In this document: positions 1-7,185 of the stretch, one piece after another
How positions within the stretch are numbered: the stretch's first letter is position 1
How the letters are laid out: every line of letters starts with the position of its first letter
NCBI GenBank assembly: GCA_002431915.1
Contig: DJEP01000050.1
Coordinates: 18,792-56,604, forward strand
Length of the DNA stretch: 37,813 nucleotides
Direction of reading: 5' to 3'
Origin: Lachnospiraceae bacterium UBA5895
GTDB taxonomy: Bacteria; Bacillota; Clostridia; Lachnospirales; Lachnospiraceae
The notes under the pieces: generated by a model
Databases searched by the model: none
What the model was told of the DNA's origin: nothing
Seen by the model: only the letters and a program-made list of their open reading frames with translations
Made by a program: the position numbers and the translations under genes

Positions 1-816
1 TTTTTCCAGTCAGGAAGTCCGGAGTATGAAGAGGAAGTTTATATTTTGCATCTGCCAGAGGAAGAAAATGCAGGAGAGGAACTAGTGATCGAACAGGTTA
101 CCGATGAGAACGGACAGGATCTGTCGGATAGTTTTTCCATGTTAAAGTTTGTCTTTGAGCCGGAGCAGGTGCTTTTGCAAGTGGAGCGAAAAGAGGAACG
201 CCTGGCGGGAGGAGACTCGGATAATATCCAGACCGGAGAATATATCCTGCTTCCGCTACAGGAAATCCCGGAAAAGGAAGAGAAAGTGCAGACGACTCCC
301 ATGGAAAGCGGAGAACTGCTGGCAATGGCAAGAGCAGGCTATGAGAAAGAGACCGGATTTCTTGCGCCGGAAGCGGAATGCCTGGATCTACTTCCGGCTG
401 GTATACCGTAAATGCTTTCGGTGAGGGGACGGATGATGTTATGGGAGGACAGATACAATTACAGGAACTTTCTCCGGCAGAGGTAGCAAAATATCTGCCT
501 GCCCCGGTAAAACTTACCTATTTGCAGGAGGGAGAGGCATCCAATGAATGGGAGATCACGGATGCCGGTATCCTACAGCAGTGCATGGAGGCATTGCATG
601 GAGGCATTGCAGCAGATGACAATAGGGGAGCAAAACGACCTGCGCGCTGCTGATGCGGGGGAAACATTCTGTTTTGAACTGGCGGATGGAAGCACCTGGA
701 CGGTCCGTTTTGAAGCAGGCAGACTATTAAAGGAAAACATCTGTTATGAAGTGGAAGGATATAAGGAATTGCACAGAATTGTAAATAATCATTTAATGGA
801 GGAAGGATTGCAATGA
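1..816 (+). pseudogene. Frame-broken gene of unknown function (5' end outside window)
   Basis: The coding signal runs in frame 1 from base 1 to a stop at 409-411, continues in frame 3 from about 345-411 to a stop at 651-653, and returns to frame 1 to a stop at 814-816. The pieces read as one acidic protein (about 120, then 70, then 68 residues) rather than three genes: none but the last has a convincing start, and the second shift is caused exactly by a perfect 13-bp tandem duplication at 583-608. Deleting one copy joins '..GILQQCMEAL' directly to 'QQMTIGEQNDL..'. The first shift lies between 345 and 411 with no visible cause. I do not recognise the family; the product is rich in Glu and has no membrane segment in the visible part. 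It overlaps the downstream lipoprotein start by ATGA, so it was probably cotranscribed with it. Sequencing or assembly error is the alternative to a true pseudogene. Confidence 0.65.
583..608 (+). repeat. 13-bp perfect tandem duplication inside a coding region
   Basis: Two adjacent copies of GCATGGAGGCATT occupy 583-595 and 596-608. Thirteen is not a multiple of three, so the extra copy shifts the frame of the surrounding gene from frame 3 to frame 1. Confidence 0.95.
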
Positions 817-1904
817 AGCGATGGATGATTTTAGGGGTATCCCTGATACTATCGATGCTGACAATTACCGGTTGTGGGGGAAATACCATCGAAAGCGAAG
901 AAACCACACAGGCGACCGTATCCCCCACAGAATCGCCGGCGGAACCGGTGGTGGCGGAAAGCAAGGAGGAACCGGTGGTGGAAGAACAGAATTTCACGAT
1001 CACACCGATTTACTCCGGACTGGAACTGGAGCCTTATTCCTGTTACGACTTTTCCATGGAAATACCTCAGGGTTGGGTTGTGGAAAGCACCCAGACGATC
1101 GCAGGAATGCAGCATGCCATCCGTGTGTATGATCCGGAATGTCCGGTGAATCAGATTCTGTTTATTCTGAAGGCGGAGCCTTTATATATGGATGAGACCA
1201 TGCAATATTTATTTTCCACCTATGGGGAGGAATGGGGGGCATTTCCGGTTCTGAATGATGTGTCCACCGAAGGATTTTTCAATGTCTTCTCCCAATATGC
1301 CGATGCCATAGAAACACAGCCTGCCTATAGTACCATCTCTCTGCCGAGGATACAGCAGATGTCTGCCATGGAAGGCTATGGGCAGGAGGATACCCTGTTA
1401 TATGCAGATTTTTGGCAGGATGGCGCGGAAGGAGAGGGAATGTTTTACACAGAACTGCAGCCTTTCAGTATCCCGGGAATGGAAACCGGATACTATATGG
1501 CCTATAATGTGATCGCCATGACGGCCGGGAAGGATACCTTTCAGAACTGGGAGGAGATCCTGACCAGAAGTATGAGTACCCTGGACTATTCCCAGGACTT
1601 TGTGAATTTTGCGATGGGACAGAGTGACCAACAGGTGGCTGCTTCAAGACAGTTCAGTCAGGCAGCATCTGAGATGTCTGACAGTATCATGTCATCCTGG
1701 GAGAACCGGAATAAAAGCGATGACATCATACGGCAGAAGCAGAGTGATGCGACTTTTGGCCTTGAAAGAGTGATGGATACGGAGACCGGCGAGATCTACC
1801 AGACGGAAAACGGGTTTACCGACTGGTATGACGGAGAGCGGTACCAACCCATCACGGATGAGCAATATACAGAAGCAGTCAAAGGTGAATTTTCCTGGAA
1901 ATAA
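813..1904 (+). CDS. Predicted lipoprotein of unknown function
   Basis: A 363-residue product. Residues 1-21 form a lipoprotein signal peptide: basic start MKRWM, hydrophobic core, lipobox I-T-G-C with the lipidated Cys at 21. It is followed by a Thr/Glu/Pro/Val-rich linker to about residue 65 and then a globular domain beginning near 'SCYDFSMEIPQGW'. The mature protein should be anchored outside the membrane. The start at 813 is preceded by GGAGG at about 799-803 and overlaps the stop of the broken upstream gene (ATGA), which suggests translational coupling. The C-terminal 60 residues are rich in aromatic and acidic residues ('TENGFTDWYDGERYQP'). I do not recognise the family and assign no function. 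A strong terminator follows at 1925-1967. Confidence 0.85.
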   Translation: MKRWMILGVSLILSMLTITGCGGNTIESEETTQATVSPTESPAEPVVAESKEEPVVEEQNFTITPIYSGLELEPYSCYDFSMEIPQGWVVESTQTIAGMQHAIRVYDPECPVNQILFILKAEPLYMDETMQYLFSTYGEEWGAFPVLNDVSTEGFFNVFSQYADAIETQPAYSTISLPRIQQMSAMEGYGQEDTLLYADFWQDGAEGEGMFYTELQPFSIPGMETGYYMAYNVIAMTAGKDTFQNWEEILTRSMSTLDYSQDFVNFAMGQSDQQVAASRQFSQAASEMSDSIMSSWENRNKSDDIIRQKQSDATFGLERVMDTETGEIYQTENGFTDWYDGERYQPITDEQYTEAVKGEFSWK

Positions 1905-1924
1905 AATATATCTAAAAGCAACAG

Positions 1925-1967
1925 TTCCTGCATATCATGAAACAAGATGATATGCGGGAGTTTTTTT
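1925..1967 (+). terminator. Intrinsic terminator whose 3' arm carries the next gene's ribosome site
   Basis: Bases 1925-1938 pair with 1947-1960 (14 bp including two G-T wobbles) around an 8-nt loop, followed by seven T at 1961-1967. The GGGAG in the 3' arm (1956-1960) is the only good ribosome site for the amidase start at 1968, and the T-run is its spacer. Confidence 0.85.
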
Positions 1968-2492
1968 ATGCCATTGATTGTATTGGACGCGGGCCACGGT
2001 GGGGCGAACCCCGGCGCCACATATAATGGAAGAAAGGAAAGTGAGGATGTCCTGGTACTGACATTAGCGGTGGGAGGAATTTTGGAGGAAAACGGAGTGG
2101 ACGTGTATTATACCCGGACCACGGATGTTTACGAGTCCCCTTACCAGAAAGCACAGGAGGGAAACGAGGTCGGTGGGGATTATTTCGTCTCGATCCATCG
2201 CAATTCCAGTCCTTATCCGAACCAGTACAGCGGTGTGGAGAGTCTGGTCTATAACCGTTACGGGGCGGCTGCCAGGATGGCGTACAACATTAATGCCAGA
2301 CTGGAACAGGTGGGATTCGTGAATCTGGGGGTGAACGAGAGACCGAATCTGGTGGTGCTGAACAGTACAAATATGCCGGCAGTGCTGGTGGAAGTGGGAT
2401 TTATCAATACGGATGTGGACAACGAGATTTTCGATACCCGTTTCGATGAGATCGCACAGGCCATTGCCGACGGAATTCTGGAGAGTATATGA
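1968..2492 (+). CDS. N-acetylmuramoyl-L-alanine amidase (Amidase_3 family), no signal peptide
   Basis: A 174-residue, single-domain zinc amidase that cleaves the bond between MurNAc and L-Ala in peptidoglycan. Visible family residues are the first Zn ligand in DAGHGG (near the N-terminus), the second-ligand Glu in 'GRKESEDV', the His in 'SIHRNSS', and the catalytic Glu in 'VLVEVGFINTD'. The length matches a bare catalytic domain. I chose ATG 1968 over ATG 1947 because GGGAG lies seven bases upstream of 1968, whereas 1947 falls in the terminator stem and has no ribosome site. There is no signal peptide, membrane segment or wall-binding domain, so how it reaches the wall is unclear; endolysin-like use or non-classical export are possible. 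No holin or spore gene is adjacent. Confidence 0.88.
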   Translation: MPLIVLDAGHGGANPGATYNGRKESEDVLVLTLAVGGILEENGVDVYYTRTTDVYESPYQKAQEGNEVGGDYFVSIHRNSSPYPNQYSGVESLVYNRYGAAARMAYNINARLEQVGFVNLGVNERPNLVVLNSTNMPAVLVEVGFINTDVDNEIFDTRFDEIAQAIADGILESI

Positions 2493-2522
2493 TTTACGTT
2501 CATCCCACGCTGCATTCGTGAT

Positions 2523-2565
2523 TTTACTTAAAACTTACAAACATCTTACCACACTGTGATATTAT
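2523..2565 (+). promoter_or_regulatory. PHO-box-like direct repeats and -10 upstream of pstS
   Basis: TTAC cores lie at 2524, 2535 and 2546, exactly 11 bp apart (TTTACT, CTTACA, CTTACC). This matches the TT-N-ACA repeats spaced by one helical turn that PhoP binds in Bacillus. A possible -10, TATTAT, follows at 2560-2565 with no good -35, as expected for an activator-dependent promoter. The assignment is by pattern only. Confidence 0.6.
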
Positions 2566-2638
2566 GTGAATTTCCTTCATGCTAGTATGTCAATGTAATC
2601 AAGAGAAAGAAAAAACAAACAACATGGAGGACATTATT

Positions 2639-3574
2639 ATGAGAATGAGACACAGTAAAGGATTGGCTCTGGTAGGAGCATGTATTTTATTTGCTATGAG
2701 TCTGGCAGGATGCGGCAACAGCAATACCGCGGCAGATGCAGAAAGCGCAGCAGCTTCTTCCGCAGAGGTAAGCAGCGTGGCAGAAAGCACTGTAGCAGAG
2801 AGCAGCGCAGCAGCATCCAGCGAGACCACCGCAGATTTGTCCGGCAGCATTTCCATGGTAGGAAGTACTTCTATGGAGAAACTAGCCAATGCACTGAGCG
2901 AAGCTTTCATGGGAAAATATCCCAATGTTACCGTAACCGCTGAATTCGTAGGATCCGGCGCAGGTATCGAAGCTGTGACCAACGGAACCGCAGATATCGG
3001 CAACTCTTCCAGAAACTTAAAGGATGAGGAAAAGGCAGCAGGCGTTGTAGAGAATGTAGTAGCAATCGACGGTATTGCCGTATGCGTAGACCCTGCCAAC
3101 GAAGTAACGGATTTGACCAAAGAGCAGCTGACCAACATCTACAATGGCACCATCACCAACTGGAAGGATGTTGGCGGGGCAGATGAGCCTATCATTGTAA
3201 TCGGTCGTGAGGCAGGTTCCGGTACCAGAGGCGCTTTCGAAGAACTGATTGATCTGGTAGATGGTTGCAAATATGCAAACGAGCTGGACAGCACCGGTGC
3301 GGTAATAGCAAAAGTTGCATCTACTCCCGGCGCCATCGGATATGCTTCACTGGATGCTTTGGATGACAGTGTGAAGGCACTTTCCCTGGAAGGAGTAGAA
3401 GCTACCGCAGAGAACATCAAAGCTGGTAACTACTTCTTAAGCAGACCTTTCGTAATGGCTACCAAGGGTGAGATCTCCGAGCAGAACGACCTGGTACAGG
3501 CATGGTTTGATTTTGTACTGGGCGACGAAGGACAGCAGGTTGCTTCCGAAGTTGGTCTGATTACTGTAAAGTAA
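2639..3574 (+). CDS. pstS: Phosphate ABC transporter substrate-binding lipoprotein PstS
   Basis: A 311-residue periplasmic-type phosphate-binding protein anchored as a lipoprotein, feeding PstCAB. Residues 1-25 are a lipoprotein signal with lipobox L-A-G-C (Cys25), then an Ala/Ser/Glu linker to about 65. The binding domain shows the family motifs 'GSTSMEKL', 'FVGSGAGIEAV', 'ADIGNSSR' and 'GREAGSGTRGAFEEL', whose Ser, Arg, Asp and Thr residues contact phosphate in known PstS proteins. I take ATG 2639 as the start because GGAGG at 2626-2630 sits at normal distance and the signal peptide begins there; the frame is open further upstream to 2579 without support. It is first gene of the pst operon, 30 bp ahead of pstC, and probably induced by phosphate starvation through the repeats at 2523-2550. 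Confidence 0.97.
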   Translation: MRMRHSKGLALVGACILFAMSLAGCGNSNTAADAESAAASSAEVSSVAESTVAESSAAASSETTADLSGSISMVGSTSMEKLANALSEAFMGKYPNVTVTAEFVGSGAGIEAVTNGTADIGNSSRNLKDEEKAAGVVENVVAIDGIAVCVDPANEVTDLTKEQLTNIYNGTITNWKDVGGADEPIIVIGREAGSGTRGAFEELIDLVDGCKYANELDSTGAVIAKVASTPGAIGYASLDALDDSVKALSLEGVEATAENIKAGNYFLSRPFVMATKGEISEQNDLVQAWFDFVLGDEGQQVASEVGLITVK

Positions 3575-3604
3575 TCTCCTTAAGACAGGAAAAGGAAAAA
3601 AGCG

Positions 3605-4543
3605 ATGAATAGTGGAACACACGCTTCCGTAATGGGAAACAGAAAAAATAAAGCGGTAGTGGAAACTGTGGCACAAATAGTATTTACCATTTGTGCCTTC
3701 TTCGCCGTACTGGCGGTAGTTTCCATTACTTTATATATGATCATCAGCGGCACCCCCGCTGTCTTAAAAGTAGGTCTGAGAGAGATCCTGTTCAGTACCG
3801 AATGGATGCCAACGGCGGCGGATCCGAAATTCGGTATTTTGTGGGTCATCCTGACTTCTATTGTCGGTACCACACTGGCCATCCTGTTGGGTGTACCTAT
3901 TGGGGTACTGACTGCGGTATTTCTGGCAGAAGTGGCACCGAAGCCTTTGGCTGCCATTGTAAAGCCTGCGGTAGAACTGCTGGCAGGCATTCCCTCCGTT
4001 ATTTACGGACTGTTGGGAATCTACTTATTGAATCCTCTCATGTATAAATTAGAACGACTGATCTTCAAAGGATCCACGACCCATCAGTTCACCGGCGGAG
4101 CAAACCTCTTGTCTGCGGTGATCGTACTGGCGATCATGATCCTGCCCACCGTGATCAATATCAGCGAGACTTCTATCCGGGCGGTTCCGGCAGGAATCAA
4201 ATCCTCATCCCTGGCACTGGGGGCTTCTCATATACAGACCATTTTCCGCTCCATCCTTCCGGCGGCAAAATCCGGTATCGTGACGGCTATTGTTTTGGGT
4301 GTGGGACGAGCCATTGGTGAAGCCATGGCCATCACTCTGGTATCCGGTAGCAGCGTGAATATGCCGTTGCCCTTTAACTCCGTACGATTTCTGACCACAG
4401 CCATCGTCAGCGAGATGGGTTATTCCTCCGGATTGCACAGACAGGTGCTGTTCACCATCGGACTGGTGTTGTTTGTCTTTATTATGATCATTAATATCAT
4501 ACTGAACAAAATATTGAAAAAGGGGGCGGACGACAATGAATAA
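3605..4543 (+). CDS. pstC: Phosphate ABC transporter permease PstC
   Basis: A 312-residue inner-membrane permease that forms the phosphate channel with PstA. Hydrophobic segments near residues 20-45, 80-105, 115-140, 160-185, 225-250 and 280-305 fit the six-helix topology. The cytoplasmic coupling loop that docks on PstB is visible as 'SSLALGASHIQTIFRSILP' followed by 'GRAIGEAMAI'. Purine-rich AGGAAAAGGAAAAAAG precedes ATG 3605. It overlaps pstA by 8 bp, so the two permeases are translationally coupled. Confidence 0.96.
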   Translation: MNSGTHASVMGNRKNKAVVETVAQIVFTICAFFAVLAVVSITLYMIISGTPAVLKVGLREILFSTEWMPTAADPKFGILWVILTSIVGTTLAILLGVPIGVLTAVFLAEVAPKPLAAIVKPAVELLAGIPSVIYGLLGIYLLNPLMYKLERLIFKGSTTHQFTGGANLLSAVIVLAIMILPTVINISETSIRAVPAGIKSSSLALGASHIQTIFRSILPAAKSGIVTAIVLGVGRAIGEAMAITLVSGSSVNMPLPFNSVRFLTTAIVSEMGYSSGLHRQVLFTIGLVLFVFIMIINIILNKILKKGADDNE

Positions 4544-5423
4544 GGATACCCTATATGTAAAAAGAAAACGCCCCACAGACATGCTTTTATTACTGGCAAT
4601 CTACGTTTCCGCCACTTTGGCGGTGGCACTTCTGCTGGGAATCATCCTGTATGTATTCGTGAAGGGAATCCGCACCGTGAACTGGGCATTCCTGACTACG
4701 GTAACCAGTGCGAGAAAACAGACCACCGGTATCGCAGGCAATTTGCTAAACACACTGTACATTATTGTGATCACACTGCTGATCGCTACACCCATCGGCG
4801 TGGGAAGCGCCATTTATCTGAATGAATATGCGAAGCCCGGAAAACTGGTCTCCCTGATTGAATTCACCACGGAGACACTGGCAGGTATTCCGTCCATCAT
4901 CTTCGGTCTGTTCGGTATGATTTTCTTCGGAGAGACTTTAGGTTTTGGCTATTCGCTGCTTACGGGTTCCTTTACCCTGACGCTGATGGTACTGCCACTG
5001 ATCACAAGGAATACACAGGAAGCGCTGCGTACGGTTCCGGACAGCTACCGTACCGGAGCACTGGGAATGGGATCCACGAAATGGCATATGATCCGTACGA
5101 TTCTGTTACCGTCCTCCATGCCCGGTATTGTCACCGGTATCATTCTGGCACTGGGACGTATCGTGGGAGAATCTGCGGCACTTTTGTTCACCGCGGGAAG
5201 CGACTACAAGCTGCCGAAGTTCACCGGAGATTTCGGTGATAACCTGGCGAAGCTGGCCCACAAGGCACTGGAGTCCGGCGGTACTCTTACCATTGAACTG
5301 TATTTACAGATGCAGAAGGGACAGTATGACAACGCCTTCGGTATCGGCTGCGTTCTGATCATTATCGTATTGATCCTGAACCTTCTGACCAAGCTGGCGG
5401 CGAACAAGCTGAGACGAGAGTAA
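4536..5423 (+). CDS. pstA: Phosphate ABC transporter permease PstA
   Basis: A 295-residue permease partner of PstC with about six membrane helices. The first lies near residues 17-40. The central region has the family pattern 'ETLAGIPSIIFGLFGM', and the coupling loop reads 'GALGMGSTKWHMIRTILLPS' then 'GRIVGESAALL'. The start at 4536 lies inside the end of pstC, behind a GGGGGCGG ribosome site at about 4522-4529. The gap to pstB is 27 bp with an AAGGAG site, consistent with one operon. Confidence 0.96.
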   Translation: MNKDTLYVKRKRPTDMLLLLAIYVSATLAVALLLGIILYVFVKGIRTVNWAFLTTVTSARKQTTGIAGNLLNTLYIIVITLLIATPIGVGSAIYLNEYAKPGKLVSLIEFTTETLAGIPSIIFGLFGMIFFGETLGFGYSLLTGSFTLTLMVLPLITRNTQEALRTVPDSYRTGALGMGSTKWHMIRTILLPSSMPGIVTGIILALGRIVGESAALLFTAGSDYKLPKFTGDFGDNLAKLAHKALESGGTLTIELYLQMQKGQYDNAFGIGCVLIIIVLILNLLTKLAANKLRRE

Positions 5424-5450
5424 GAGAAATCATAATAAGGAGAAAACCTC

Positions 5451-6209
5451 ATGGCTAACAGTAAAATATCCGTGGAAAACTTAAATCTCCACTATGGGGA
5501 GAACCACGCACTGAAAGATGTAAATATGGAAATTGCCGAGCATGCCATTACCGCATTTATCGGTCCCAGCGGCTGCGGAAAATCCACTTTTCTGCGTTGC
5601 CTAAACCGGATGAATGACCTGGTGGACGGATGCAGGGTAGAGGGAAAGGTGATCCTGGACGGAGAGGACATTTACGATAAGCGGGTGGATACCACACTGC
5701 TTCGCAAAAAGGTGGGTATGGTATTCCAACAGCCCAATCCTTTCCCCATGTCCATCTATGACAACATTGCCTACGGTCCCAGACTACACGGCATCAAGAA
5801 TAAAAAGGAACTGGACGAGATCGTGGAGCGCTCTTTGCAGGGAGCGGCCATCTTTGAAGAGGTAAAGGATCGTCTGCACAAATCCGCACTGGGACTGTCC
5901 GGTGGACAGCAGCAGAGACTGTGTATCGCCAGAGCACTGGCGGTATCCCCCGAAGTGCTGTTGATGGACGAACCCACGTCGGCACTGGACCCGATCTCCA
6001 CCCTGAAGATAGAGGAACTGATGGAGACACTGAAGAAAAAATATACCGTGGTCATCGTAACCCACAATATGCAGCAGGCGGCCCGTGTGTCGGACGATAC
6101 CGCATTTTTCCTGGTAGGAGAAGTAATCGAGAAAAATGCAACCTCCGAGATCTTTGCAAGACCTCAAGACAAACGGACAGAAGATTACATCACCGGACGG
6201 TTTGGTTGA
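5451..6209 (+). CDS. pstB: Phosphate ABC transporter ATP-binding protein PstB
   Basis: A 252-residue cytoplasmic ATPase that energises phosphate import by PstCA. It has the full nucleotide-binding set: Walker A GPSGCGKST (residues 38-46), Q-loop in 'GMVFQQPNPFPMS', ABC signature LSGGQQQR, Walker B 'VLLMDEPTSALDP', and H-loop 'VIVTHNMQQAA'. The 'QQPNPFPMSIYDN' stretch is typical of PstB among ABC ATPases. The length is normal for the family. It is followed 30 bp later by phoU, the usual order. Confidence 0.98.
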   Translation: MANSKISVENLNLHYGENHALKDVNMEIAEHAITAFIGPSGCGKSTFLRCLNRMNDLVDGCRVEGKVILDGEDIYDKRVDTTLLRKKVGMVFQQPNPFPMSIYDNIAYGPRLHGIKNKKELDEIVERSLQGAAIFEEVKDRLHKSALGLSGGQQQRLCIARALAVSPEVLLMDEPTSALDPISTLKIEELMETLKKKYTVVIVTHNMQQAARVSDDTAFFLVGEVIEKNATSEIFARPQDKRTEDYITGRFG

Positions 6210-6239
6210 TTTTGGATGAGAAGATAGGAGGAATGGGAG

Positions 6240-6905
6240 ATGTCACCCAGAGTATTATTTGAACAGGATCTGGAACTTTTAAAAAATAAAGTGACCGAGA
6301 TGGGAGAGCATGCAGAGATCAGTTATGACCGTATGTTATATGGAATTCGGGAGAACAAAGGGGATCTTTTAAAGACCCTGCTGGATACGGATCACACGAT
6401 GGTGGATATGCAGAGAAGCATTGAGGCGATGTGCTTAAGCCTGCTGACCAGACAGCAGCCGGTGGCGAGAGATATGCGCCTGGTGAGTGCCTCGCTGAAG
6501 GTTGTAACAGACATTGAGCGGATCGGTGACCATGTGGCAGATATGGTGGAACTGTATCTGCGGATGGGGAATATAAATGCCGAAGGAAAACAGGAAAAAC
6601 TGCTTCTGGAAATGATGGAAGAGGCAAAGAATATGATCCACAATTCCGTGGAGGCTTTTGTGGAAGGCGACGAGGCAAACGCCAGACAAGTTGTGGAGCA
6701 TGACGATGTGGTGGATGATCTCTTTAATAACATGAAGGAAGAGATGATGCAGGCCATCCGGGAGCAGAATTTGGACGCAGACCGTGTGGTAGATTACCTG
6801 ATGATGGCAAAGTACCTCGAAAAGGTGGGCGACCATGCGGTAAACATCGCGGAGTGGGCGATCTTCCGCATGACCGGAGACATGGAAGGTGTGAAACTGT
6901 ATTAG
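6240..6905 (+). CDS. phoU: Phosphate signalling and transport regulator PhoU
   Basis: A 221-residue all-helical cytoplasmic protein with two PhoU repeats. The conserved metal-binding signatures are visible: 'DIERIGDHVADM' in the first half and 'YLEKVGDHAVNIAEWAIF' in the second. In known systems PhoU links the Pst transporter to the PhoR kinase and damps Pho signalling when phosphate is plentiful. A strong AGGAGGAATGGGAG site precedes ATG 6240. It closes the pst operon; no simple terminator follows, but a structured element occupies 6921-7073. Confidence 0.96.
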   Translation: MSPRVLFEQDLELLKNKVTEMGEHAEISYDRMLYGIRENKGDLLKTLLDTDHTMVDMQRSIEAMCLSLLTRQQPVARDMRLVSASLKVVTDIERIGDHVADMVELYLRMGNINAEGKQEKLLLEMMEEAKNMIHNSVEAFVEGDEANARQVVEHDDVVDDLFNNMKEEMMQAIREQNLDADRVVDYLMMAKYLEKVGDHAVNIAEWAIFRMTGDMEGVKLY

Positions 6906-6920
6906 AATTTGATGATCCCA

Positions 6921-7073
6921 GCAACAATGCAGAGCCCCAATTTGCAAAATCGCCTCTGCGAGGCTTTACTTTTGCTCATTGAGGCTTGCTCGCCAAAGAA
7001 CTCTTGCCATATACTCTTATGAATGCTAGCATTCGACGAGTATCCGGCAATAAATATAGTTTTGCATTGTTGC
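6921..7073. repeat. Structured intergenic element, copy 1 (terminal inverted repeats and two hairpins)
   Basis: A perfect 11-bp inverted repeat (GCAACAATGCA 6921-6931, TGCATTGTTGC 7063-7073) encloses two long hairpins. Hairpin B (6935-6984) pairs CC-CAAT/ATTG-GG, GCAAAA/TTTTGC and GCCTC/GAGGC around TGC. Hairpin A (7004-7050) pairs TTGCC/GGCAA, ATACTC/GAGTAT and GAATGC/GCATTC. The reverse complement is clearly related to the element at 21087-21234, in the same A-then-B order. It carries no plausible coding frame. It lies 15 bp after phoU and just before the PHO-box-like repeats of the next gene. Confidence 0.8.
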
Positions 7074-7074
7074 G

Positions 7075-7170
7075 ATTTTACATAGATTTTACGTTTGGTG
7101 ATATTACATTTTACATAGGCACGTTAGAGTAAAGAAAGAAACCAAAAATGTAAAAAACACCTATGTAAAA
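7075..7170 (+). promoter_or_regulatory. PHO-box-like repeats and an 11-bp dyad upstream of the Na/Pi cotransporter
   Basis: ATTTTAC units begin at 7075, 7086 and 7108, in phase with an 11-bp period (one poor unit between). The last unit is part of TTTTACATAGG (7109-7119), whose perfect reverse complement CCTATGTAAAA recurs at 7160-7170, immediately before the ribosome site. A further ATGTAAAA lies at 7148-7155. This fits direct control by the PhoB/PhoP-type regulator encoded downstream; the right arm could instead be an RNA fold or second operator. Confidence 0.55.
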
Positions 7171-7185
7171 TGCGAGGATTTGAGT

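Noticed and set aside
7004..7050. Hairpin as an ordinary phoU terminator
   Set aside because: No T-run follows, and the same structure recurs inside the rimP-nusA operon where full termination is not expected.
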